64,000 nt of DNA from Eubacterium sp. (GTDB lineage: Bacteria > Bacillota > Clostridia > Lachnospirales > Lachnospiraceae). Within the stretch, counting starts at the first letter, position 1, and each line of letters begins with the position of its first letter. Both the position numbers and the translations under genes were made by a program. The notes below the pieces were generated by a model. The model searched no databases. It saw only the letters and a list, made by a program, of their open reading frames with translations, and had not been told where the DNA came from. Location of the stretch: the NCBI GenBank assembly GCA_024690665.1, contig JAILOU010000032.1:1-64000 (forward strand), read 5' to 3'. This document shows, one piece after another, positions 33,824 through 41,788 of the stretch.

Positions 33824-36064
33824 ATGGTTTTAAACAATAGATATCGAAGAAATATAAAAAGCAATCTGTCATTTTACATCAGCATTGTTGTGCTTACGGC
33901 ATCCATCATTGTCTTGTATGTCACAATGGCATGCGGATTTACGATTATGGAAAAGCATCTAAGCAGTTTTAAGCAGGAGTGCGCGATGGAGGATGCACAG
34001 TTTATTCTCTACCAGACGCCGGATGAGGATGCGATGAAAGAGTATGAAAAACAGTATTCCCTCACGATCGAAGAGCAGTCTTACATTGATGTAGATGAGG
34101 AATCGGATACGCTTCGTTTATTAAAAGAAACGCAGAAGATTAACCGCTATAAGGTAACACTCGGGGAAGATATTCAGGCAGATGATGAAATTCTGCTTTC
34201 GAAATCCTATATGGATAGCAATCAGCTTTCCATTGGCGATGCATTTGAACTTGGCGGTGAAAGTTATACGATTGTCGGTGCCTTTGACCGTCCGGATTAT
34301 TTGTATGTTGTGGAAGATATCAAAGGCAGCTATGCGATTCCGGAAAGTTTTGGAATTGCGATGGTGTCTGCAGCACGTTATGAAAAAATCGCAGATGAAA
34401 TGCAGGAAGATGAAGTGTCGTATTATAGCGTGCGCTACACCAAAAACAGTGATGAAGAAGCCTTTCGAAAAGCAATTCATGAAGATTACATGATGGCAAG
34501 TTATACCGACAAAGAAAACAACAACCGTATCAGCACGGCAGACTTTTCACTGGAGACAGCGCAGCTTCTTAAGGATGTTGTGGTGCCGGTTATCTTCGTG
34601 CTGATTGTCTTTATTATCTCCGTGGTGCTTGGAAGAAAGATTCGATCAGAACAAAAGATGATAGGTATTTTAAAAGCCCTTGGATATGGCAGATGGCAGC
34701 TTGCCTTCCACTATAGCTTCTTTGGCGTGTTTTCGGCGCTGATTGGAAGCGCACTTGGAGTAGCGCTTGCAATTCCGCTGGAATCGGTTTTGATTCCGTG
34801 GGCATTTGTGAAGCTCGAACCACAGGCCATCGACTATACGCTAACGGTTCAAAGCGTGGTGGTTTCCTTTGCGCTGCCGCTTGTGGCTTATACCATGACG
34901 GTGTTTGTAACAGCAATGGTTATTATGCGAAAGGATGCCATTGCAATGATTCATGGAACCGGTAAGAGAGGCGCAAGGTCGCTGTTTCGGATGCCTCATG
35001 CGCATATCAGTTATGTCACAAAGTACAGGATTCGTTCCATCTTTGGAAAGCCGGTCAGAACTATGATTGTTATCATAGGCATCTGTTGCGGAAGTCTGAT
35101 ATTTCTATTTACCTACGGCATGATTGATTCGCTCCACGTTTACGTGGACGAGTCCATTGCCAAGATGAAGGATTTAAATTATCAGTACTATCTTACGCAG
35201 CTTCATGAGGAGAAGCTGCAAGAAGGAACCGAGGCAACGAGTATTGCGTTTGAGTGCGGAGAGGATGCTTCGGCACTTAGCATGATCGGCGTAGATGATA
35301 CGCAGCTGTTAAATACCGACTTAACAGGTGGCGGCGTGGCAGACTGGTCAGATGGAGGCTATTACATCACGCATATGGGTGCCACAATCTATGGCGTGGA
35401 AGAAGGCGATGAGCTTGTTCTTAAAAATTCAGCATCGTTAGAAGAAATCACCATCACAATTGACGGCGTTTTAGACAACGATTTTCAGAATCTGATCTTT
35501 ACCTCCAAGGAGCAGGCCAATGATATTCTGGGCGTTTCAAAGGATTGTTACAATCTGGTCCTGGCAAAAGATCCGATTGACTTTGAAGAAAGCGAAATCA
35601 GTCAGACCATTACGAAAGAATCGATGGAACAACAGATTGTTCAGGTATATGAGCTGTGCAAATCGGAGGTGAAGATTCATATTCCATTTGGCCTTATCTT
35701 GTGCGTGTTTGTGATGTATATCATGGTCAATATGATTGTGTCGGAGAATAAGACTTCCATCTCCATTCTCAAGGTTTTGGGATATAAAAAGAAGCAGGTT
35801 CACAAGGTGGCCGTCAATGTCTATCACTTTATTATTCCGGTTGCAATTGCAGTTGGGCTGCTGGCCGGTATCTTATTTGACAAATGGTATTTTTGGTACA
35901 ACACAGAGGCTTTTAACACCTATGTGACGGCGCATATGTCATGGGCATCCATTGTCAAATACGTTCTTTTGATTGTCGTCAGCTATATGATTTCACTCAA
36001 AATCGTAGAGCGAAAAGTAAAGAAAGTCGACATGACGGAGAGCCTTAAGGATAACAGAGAGTAG
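33824..36064 (+). CDS. FtsX/MacB-type ABC permease 1
   Basis: 746 residues. N-terminal membrane helix after RYRRNIKSNLSFYIS, a large external domain (about 45-245), three helices (VVVPVIFVLIVFIISVVLG and on), a second such half beginning SKFGKP-like segment near 405 with another external domain (about 440-610) and three C-terminal helices. Two FtsX domains in tandem are typical of export or antibiotic-resistance pumps. It is a paralogue of the protein at 39542-41779; the single ATPase at 38820-39518 probably serves both. It likely exports, or protects from, the product. Confidence 0.88.
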   Translation: MVLNNRYRRNIKSNLSFYISIVVLTASIIVLYVTMACGFTIMEKHLSSFKQECAMEDAQFILYQTPDEDAMKEYEKQYSLTIEEQSYIDVDEESDTLRLLKETQKINRYKVTLGEDIQADDEILLSKSYMDSNQLSIGDAFELGGESYTIVGAFDRPDYLYVVEDIKGSYAIPESFGIAMVSAARYEKIADEMQEDEVSYYSVRYTKNSDEEAFRKAIHEDYMMASYTDKENNNRISTADFSLETAQLLKDVVVPVIFVLIVFIISVVLGRKIRSEQKMIGILKALGYGRWQLAFHYSFFGVFSALIGSALGVALAIPLESVLIPWAFVKLEPQAIDYTLTVQSVVVSFALPLVAYTMTVFVTAMVIMRKDAIAMIHGTGKRGARSLFRMPHAHISYVTKYRIRSIFGKPVRTMIVIIGICCGSLIFLFTYGMIDSLHVYVDESIAKMKDLNYQYYLTQLHEEKLQEGTEATSIAFECGEDASALSMIGVDDTQLLNTDLTGGGVADWSDGGYYITHMGATIYGVEEGDELVLKNSASLEEITITIDGVLDNDFQNLIFTSKEQANDILGVSKDCYNLVLAKDPIDFEESEISQTITKESMEQQIVQVYELCKSEVKIHIPFGLILCVFVMYIMVNMIVSENKTSISILKVLGYKKKQVHKVAVNVYHFIIPVAIAVGLLAGILFDKWYFWYNTEAFNTYVTAHMSWASIVKYVLLIVVSYMISLKIVERKVKKVDMTESLKDNRE

Positions 36065-36068
36065 CAAT

Positions 36069-37166
36069 ATGGAGTATAGAATCAATCAAAAAACAAAGGA
36101 TAAAATCAGCATCTTAGGGCTTGGCGCAAGTGTGTTAAGTGATAACGGGCACGACGAAGGAATTCGAATCTTAGAGACGGCATATGATAACGGAATCAAT
36201 TACTTTGACCTTGCAGGCGGCAGCAGTGAGCTGTTTGATCTGCACAGGGAGGTCTTCTCTAACGGACGAAGAAAAGACATCTTCTATCAGCTGCACTTTG
36301 GTGCAATCTACAACCGCGGAAAGTATGGCTGGTCGCTGAACCCGAAGATGATTGAACAAAGTATCGAAACAGAACTAAAGCAGCTTAAGACGGATTATAT
36401 TGACTTTGGATTTATTCATTGTATCGACCAGGCACAGATCTGGCAGATGCATCAAAAGAAAGGAATCCTGGATATGATTCGCCGCTATCAAGAGCAGGGC
36501 ATTATCCGGCATCTGGGGCTGTCTTCACACACGCCGGTAATTGCCGAGCAGATCATGGATGAAGTGGATCTGGGAATGCTGATGTTTAGCATTAACCCGG
36601 CTTATGACTATCACCACGGTGATTTTGCAAATGGAACAGCCGTAGAGCGCATGCATCTGTATCAGCGTTGTGAAAAAGAAGGGGTTGGAATCTCGGTGAT
36701 GAAGCCTTATGCAGGCGGTCAGCTGCTGGATGATAAGCAAAGCATATTTGGACAGGCACTAACAGAAGTGCAATGCCTTAAGTATGCACTGGATAAACCG
36801 GGCGTATTAACGGTGGTACCGGGAATTTCAAGTGAAGAGCATTTGCACAAGGTGTTGCATCTGCTTGATGCAACGAGCGAAGAATTAGATTACAGCATTA
36901 TTTCCACGGCAACACCTAAGGATGTTGCCGGAAGATGCGTATACTGCAATCACTGCGCACCCTGTCCGCAGGGCATCAATGTGGGGCTGGTCAATAAATA
37001 CTATGACCTCGCAAGAGTTGGCGATGAGATGGCAGCCATGCATTACAAAAATCTGGAAAAACATGCATCAGACTGCATAAGATGCAATCATTGCAATCAG
37101 AGTTGTCCGTTTAGGGTGGACCAGATGAGCGTTATGGAGGAAATCAAAACCTATATGGGATTTTGA
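36069..37166 (+). CDS. Aldo/keto-reductase-like protein with two 4Fe-4S motifs
   Basis: 365 residues. A TIM-barrel aldo/keto reductase domain (1-285; ISILGLGASVLSDNG, YIDFGFIHCID, IRHLGLSSHTPVIAEQIMD, GVGISVMKPYAGGQLL) is followed by a ferredoxin-like tail with CVYCNHCAPCP and CIRCNHCNQSCPF. The Asp of the tetrad is present (NYFDLAG) but the usual Tyr before the GxSE segment is not visible and the Lys strand reads FYQLHFG, with His instead of Lys. It may therefore not use ordinary NADPH hydride chemistry; an electron-transfer role through the Fe-S clusters is possible. Last gene of the first cluster transcript, four nt after the permease. Confidence 0.87.
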   Translation: MEYRINQKTKDKISILGLGASVLSDNGHDEGIRILETAYDNGINYFDLAGGSSELFDLHREVFSNGRRKDIFYQLHFGAIYNRGKYGWSLNPKMIEQSIETELKQLKTDYIDFGFIHCIDQAQIWQMHQKKGILDMIRRYQEQGIIRHLGLSSHTPVIAEQIMDEVDLGMLMFSINPAYDYHHGDFANGTAVERMHLYQRCEKEGVGISVMKPYAGGQLLDDKQSIFGQALTEVQCLKYALDKPGVLTVVPGISSEEHLHKVLHLLDATSEELDYSIISTATPKDVAGRCVYCNHCAPCPQGINVGLVNKYYDLARVGDEMAAMHYKNLEKHASDCIRCNHCNQSCPFRVDQMSVMEEIKTYMGF

Positions 37167-37173
37167 TGTTCCG

Positions 37174-37300
37174 GTCAAGACTCGCTCGCGAGTCTTGCGC
37201 GCCGGATTCGGGTCTGCTTCAGCAGACAAATTCCTGTCCGAATCCGTGCGCATCCTCGCGGAGCGTTTAACTCAGTCGGAGCTTGTACCCCGACTGAGTT
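37174..37300 (-). repeat. Right copy of IR-112 plus an adjoining hairpin
   Basis: 37174-37285 is the exact reverse complement of 29-140. It holds CAAGACTCG/CGAGTCTTG (37176-37197), the nested GGATTCGG/CCGAATCC and GTCTGC/GCAGAC stems (37204-37245), and in this copy AACTCAGTCGG/CCGACTGAGTT (37269-37300). It starts 8 nt after the reductase stop and enters the 3' end of the opposing PPTase gene, supplying its last residues and stop. It may act as a two-way transcription barrier. Confidence 0.9.
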
Positions 37301-37938
37301 AAAAACTTTGTAAGGAGGGCATCCTCGATGACAGCGATGTTGCTGGAATCCTTGCGGCAGACGCTGTAAACAGTGGAGCCTAAGATGCTGGTGTAAAACA
37401 AAAGGTTGTCTTGTGAGTGCCATTCGTTATAGTGCGGCGTAAAGGAGTTGGCGGCAAGGTCATAGATGATACCGGTGCCACGGTATTTGCCGTAGGCTTC
37501 TTTTAAGGTCCAGATCGCGGTAAAGTCGGTGTCAGCCTGCTTAGAATGTCTAAGAAGGTTTTGCTCAGAAGCGGAAAGCAGATTCAACATGTGACGGTAA
37601 TCATATGAGGTGATGGTTTCAATGTCAGCACCTGTTTCTGTGGAAGAGAGGCTGACAATAATACCGTCCTTACAGTGTGCAAAGTTAAAATGAATCTTTG
37701 GATAGTCGGTTAGATACGGTTTTTTATGGGAGTCGCACGACAACCTGACTCCGAAAGGAATCTGATGGGAATCAGACAGCGCATAACACAATAAAAAATA
37801 CGCTTTGCGGCATAAAAGCCGGTCTGACATATGGACATAGCGTAGCGCTTTTTGAAGTCTGGATTCCGGTAATAAGCAATCGAAAGAAGTTTCATCATCC
37901 CAGTTTAAATCACAAGGATGGGGTAACAGATAAATCAT
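37267..37938 (-). CDS. 4'-phosphopantetheinyl transferase (Sfp-type)
   Basis: 223 residues, start ATG at 37938 with AAAGGA upstream; the open frame extends to 38307 but only across the divergent promoter and thioesterase gene. PPTase motifs: IHFNFAHCKDG (about 83-93), TGADIETI (Mg-binding Asp and Glu) and WTLKEAYGK. It should activate the aryl carrier, the PCPs, the free carrier and the ACP of the fused synthase. The last dozen residues (KFLTQSGYKLRLS) are encoded by the repeat at 37174-37300. Sole gene of the cluster on this strand. Confidence 0.9.
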   Translation of the reverse strand: MIYLLPHPCDLNWDDETSFDCLLPESRLQKALRYVHMSDRLLCRKAYFLLCYALSDSHQIPFGVRLSCDSHKKPYLTDYPKIHFNFAHCKDGIIVSLSSTETGADIETITSYDYRHMLNLLSASEQNLLRHSKQADTDFTAIWTLKEAYGKYRGTGIIYDLAANSFTPHYNEWHSQDNLLFYTSILGSTVYSVCRKDSSNIAVIEDALLTKFLTQSGYKLRLS

Positions 37939-38028
37939 ACTAAGACACAGTCCTTTACATAAATAATCATTGGAGTGGTTATAACACAGTTGATAAAAAA
38001 ATGCAATATAACAGAAGGGAGTAGCAAC

Positions 38029-38799
38029 ATGGAGAAAAAATTGCGAGATAAGGTATTTCCATTTGAGCTTGATGAGATGTACAAAGAATGCCGTTTGTTT
38101 TGCTTTCATCATGCGGGCGGCAGCGTTGTAATCTTCAATAAATGGCGAAATGCCTCGCCGCATGTGGAGATTGTGCCGGTGGAGATACCGGGCAGAGGTC
38201 CACGAATTGATGAAGAGTGTATGACAGATTTTGGGGCGCTGACACAGCAGCTTGCCGATGCGATTGCCCAGGTTTATGATGGGCGTTCGTTCTTTATTTA
38301 TGGACACAGCCTTGGCTCGGCAATTGCATTTGAAACAACATATCTGTTGGAGAGCAGGTATGACCTAAGGCCGGAGAAACTGTTTGTGGCCGGACGACAT
38401 GCACCGCACAAAGAAGATCCGTCTACCTTTCAGTGTAGCCAGGGAATTGAGGCGCTAAAGGAAGACTTGTTGTTTCAGGGCATGTTAGATGAAGAGACGA
38501 TTGAAGATGGTATGTTTCAGAAGGTGTTTTTGCCGATTATTTTCAACGATTACAAGTTGCACGAGCGTTATGAGTACTGCGGCAGCACGATTGAAACACC
38601 AATTGTGACGCTTAGCGGAACAGAAGATGTGAATGCGACAAAAGAAATTATGAAAAGCTGGGCCGAAGTAACAAACGGCTCATTTACACAGTATGAATAT
38701 GCGGGAAATCATTTCTTTCCATATGAAGAAAGTGAGCAGCAGGTTGTTCATACATTACTACAGGAAATAAAAGAATCCATTATGACAGTAACCAATTAG
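38029..38799 (+). CDS. Type II thioesterase, canonical Ser nucleophile
   Basis: 256 residues, start at 38029 after GAAGGGAG; the longer frame covers the intergenic region. LFCFHHAGGSVVIFNKWRNA, VEIPGRGPRIDEE, nucleophile GHSLG (Ser94), acid LSGTEDVN and His in YAGNHFF make a complete triad. It would remove wrongly loaded acyl groups from carrier proteins or release the product. First gene of the second cluster transcript, divergent from the PPTase gene with about 90 nt between them. Confidence 0.92.
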   Translation: MEKKLRDKVFPFELDEMYKECRLFCFHHAGGSVVIFNKWRNASPHVEIVPVEIPGRGPRIDEECMTDFGALTQQLADAIAQVYDGRSFFIYGHSLGSAIAFETTYLLESRYDLRPEKLFVAGRHAPHKEDPSTFQCSQGIEALKEDLLFQGMLDEETIEDGMFQKVFLPIIFNDYKLHERYEYCGSTIETPIVTLSGTEDVNATKEIMKSWAEVTNGSFTQYEYAGNHFFPYEESEQQVVHTLLQEIKESIMTVTN

Positions 38800-38819
38800 C
38801 AGGAAGGAGAACAAAAAAG

Positions 38820-39518
38820 ATGTTTATTGATTTGAAAAATGGAAGAAAAAGTTATGGAGAAGGAGCAGCGAAGGTAGAGGCGCTTGACGGCGCGGACCTG
38901 GAACTGGAAAATGGCAAGATTAATGTCATCTTAGGACCGTCCGGATCGGGTAAGAGTACGCTGCTGAATATGCTTGGAGGACTTGATACTCTTGACTCCG
39001 GAGCGCTTGAGATTAACGGTCACAATCTGACGGGGATGAGCGATAAACAGCTGACCAGATTCCGTAGAGAGGATGTGGGATTTGTCTTTCAGTTTTACAA
39101 TCTGATTCCGGACCTTACCGTTCGGGAAAATGTGGAGGTTGTTGCAGATATCTCTAATCATCCGCTGGAGATTGATGATGTGTTATCTAAACTTGATATT
39201 CTTGAGTATAAGCATCGTTTCCCAAGAGAACTCTCCGGTGGACAGCAGCAAAGAGTTGCGATTGCAAGAGCGATGGTAAAGAATCCAAAGTTATTGCTTT
39301 GCGATGAGCTGACGGGAGCGCTTGATACGAAATCTTCCCGCACGGTACTTGAATTTACAGAGAAGATGAACCGCGAATATCAGACGACAATTGTGATTAT
39401 TACCCATAATGAAGCGATTGCAGATATGGCAGATGTCATCATTCGGATTCATGACGGTAAGATTGTGAAGAATATTCAAAATACAGAAAAAAAGACAGCC
39501 GCTCAGCTGGAATTATAA
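38820..39518 (+). CDS. ABC transporter ATPase (MacB/LolD type)
   Basis: 232 residues. Walker A GPSGSGKST (about 38-46), Q-loop FVFQFYNLIP, signature LSGGQQQR, Walker B LLLCDELTGALD and the His switch VIITHNEA. The D-loop region reads DELTG where this family usually has DEPTG. Energises the FtsX-type permeases at 33824 and 39542. AGGAAGGAG precedes the start; follows the thioesterase by 20 nt. Confidence 0.93.
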   Translation: MFIDLKNGRKSYGEGAAKVEALDGADLELENGKINVILGPSGSGKSTLLNMLGGLDTLDSGALEINGHNLTGMSDKQLTRFRREDVGFVFQFYNLIPDLTVRENVEVVADISNHPLEIDDVLSKLDILEYKHRFPRELSGGQQQRVAIARAMVKNPKLLLCDELTGALDTKSSRTVLEFTEKMNREYQTTIVIITHNEAIADMADVIIRIHDGKIVKNIQNTEKKTAAQLEL

Positions 39519-39541
39519 GAGGGGACTAGAAGGGATTTAAC

Positions 39542-41779
39542 ATGACTTTAAATAAACGATATAAGAGAAATATAAAGCAAAACTTATCTTTTTATATATG
39601 TATTATTGTTCTTACAGCTTTGGTAGCGAGCATGTATCTGTCAATTACGGGAGGCGTTAAGAACGAGTCCGATTACATTATCGATCTGAACGAAAAGTGC
39701 AAGGTAGAACAGGCACAGTTTACGGTCTATAACGAAATGACAGATGATGATATAGAAGAATATGAACAAGAATATGATATGGAAATTGAACTGCAAAAAC
39801 AGGCAGAACTTGAGACGGATGAGGAAGATACAATTCGTCTGCTTCATACCACTAAGGACATTAATCTATATGAAGTAACACAAGGAGAGGATATTTCTTC
39901 CGATCAGGATATTTTGTTAAGTACCTCTTATGCAACCACCAATGGATATGAGGTTGGTGATGAGATTCAGCTTGAGGATAAGACGTACACCGTATCCGGG
40001 TATTTTGTAAGACCGGATTATCTGATGGTCTTAGAAGAATTATCGGATAACCTGTCTGCACCGGAGTCTTTTGGAATCGGAATCATATCGGATGATGCAT
40101 TTGATGAGATTGATGAAGAGGAAATTACTTCTTATTACTCGGTAATCTTCCATGAGGATAACGAAAGAGAATTTCGTAAGGAACTATATGATGATTTTAT
40201 GACGGCAACCTATATCACCGATGATACGAACCTTCGTATCTCAACGGCTACCACGCAGATTGAACAGTATGATGCGTCTATGAATATGATTTTGCCGCTG
40301 ATACTGGGATTCGTCATTATTATTGTGGCGGTTGTGCTTGGACGAAAGATTAAGTCGGAGCAAAAGTACATCGGTGTACTGACTGCGATGGGATATCAGA
40401 AAAAAGAGCTGGCAAGACATTACAGTGTCTTTGGAATTGTTCCGGGACTCATCGGCAGTGTGATTGGTATCTTGCTGTGGTTCCCGCTCACTCCGGTTAT
40501 GGCAGCGGAGTTTTTTATGAAACTTGAGCCGCTTCCGATTGCGTATCAATTTGACGTGCCTAAGACGGTTATGATTCTGGTGCTTCCGGCAATCTGTTAT
40601 TTTATCGCTGTATTTTTGGTTGCACTTCTTGTGATGCGGGCAAATGTCGTAGATATGGTAAGCGGCAATACAACAAAGGAAGGAAAGAGCCGCTTTCGTA
40701 TGGAAAAGTCCAGAATGAAGTTTCGCGGGAAGTTTATCCTTCGTTCTACATTTGGCAAACCAACCAGAATCGTAATTCTTCTTTTGGGAATGTTAATTAG
40801 TGGAATCTTGCTGGTATATTGTTCGGTCATTGTGGACTCGCTTCGCGTTTATATCGATGAGTCGGTCGACCGTATCGGTGATTTTAAGTATGAATATTTC
40901 TTAAATACCATGGAATCTGAAGAACCGGCCAGCGGCGCTGAGATTCTGGCACTTTCCTATGAAGTAAAAGATTCGGATGATACTTTTACGATGATGGGGA
41001 TGGATGACAATGCTTATATTCAGTTAGAAGACAATGAGACCGGAGAAATCATTGAGCAAAAGGATGACGAATATTACATTACGTCTATGGCGGCGATGAT
41101 GTTTGATGTATCGGTGGGAGATACCATGACCATCTATGACATTGCCTCACTTGAGGAGCATGAAATTGAAATCAGCGGTATTGTCTATAACGATTCTCAG
41201 CCAATGATCTTTACATCACAAAAGACGGCAGCAGAACTGATGGATCTTCCGGATGATTCGTATTACAACGCTGTTGTTACAAATGAAGAACTTGATTATG
41301 AGGATTCTGAAATCTCCAAGACAGTGACAAAAGAGTCATTTAAGGAACAGATTGGAATGATGGAGGAGATGATGGGACAGGTGTCCATGATGCTGCTTCC
41401 ATTTGCAATGCTGATTTGTATTATCACCATCTATCTGATGGTCAATGTTATTGTGACAGAGAACCGGCCATCGATCTCGATGCTGAAGGTGCTGGGCTAT
41501 CGCAGGAAAGAAATCAATAAGATTATGACGCACGTCTATACGTTCTTTTTGCCGGTTGGTATTGTCCTTGGTATCTTAGGTGGATTTAGCGTGACCAAGA
41601 GTACCTTTGACTCCAATGTCGCAGCGTATAACACCTATATCAAGACCTGCATTGCGCCAACTTCTGTTGTAAGAGTGGTCGTGATTATTGTGATTAGTTA
41701 TTTGATTTCCCTTGCAATCCTGAATCGCAAGGTAAACAAAGTAAATATGGTGGAAAGTTTAAAGGATAATCGAGAGTAG
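39542..41779 (+). CDS. FtsX/MacB-type ABC permease 2
   Basis: 745 residues, clearly paralogous to the permease at 33824 (compare RYKRNIKQNLSFYICI with RYRRNIKSNLSFYISI; both end VESLKDNRE or TESLKDNRE). Two FtsX domains separated by acidic external domains, with helix groups near residues 20-40, 235-370, 400-425 and 620-735. With the ATPase it may form a heteromeric exporter together with permease 1, or the two permeases may have separate jobs (export and self-protection). Confidence 0.9.
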   Translation: MTLNKRYKRNIKQNLSFYICIIVLTALVASMYLSITGGVKNESDYIIDLNEKCKVEQAQFTVYNEMTDDDIEEYEQEYDMEIELQKQAELETDEEDTIRLLHTTKDINLYEVTQGEDISSDQDILLSTSYATTNGYEVGDEIQLEDKTYTVSGYFVRPDYLMVLEELSDNLSAPESFGIGIISDDAFDEIDEEEITSYYSVIFHEDNEREFRKELYDDFMTATYITDDTNLRISTATTQIEQYDASMNMILPLILGFVIIIVAVVLGRKIKSEQKYIGVLTAMGYQKKELARHYSVFGIVPGLIGSVIGILLWFPLTPVMAAEFFMKLEPLPIAYQFDVPKTVMILVLPAICYFIAVFLVALLVMRANVVDMVSGNTTKEGKSRFRMEKSRMKFRGKFILRSTFGKPTRIVILLLGMLISGILLVYCSVIVDSLRVYIDESVDRIGDFKYEYFLNTMESEEPASGAEILALSYEVKDSDDTFTMMGMDDNAYIQLEDNETGEIIEQKDDEYYITSMAAMMFDVSVGDTMTIYDIASLEEHEIEISGIVYNDSQPMIFTSQKTAAELMDLPDDSYYNAVVTNEELDYEDSEISKTVTKESFKEQIGMMEEMMGQVSMMLLPFAMLICIITIYLMVNVIVTENRPSISMLKVLGYRRKEINKIMTHVYTFFLPVGIVLGILGGFSVTKSTFDSNVAAYNTYIKTCIAPTSVVRVVVIIVISYLISLAILNRKVNKVNMVESLKDNRE

Positions 41780-41788
41780 GAGACAAAC

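Noticed and set aside
37939..38307. Longer PPTase reading frame starting at 38307
   Set aside because: It runs antisense through the divergent promoter and the thioesterase gene; PPTase homology begins at 37938.
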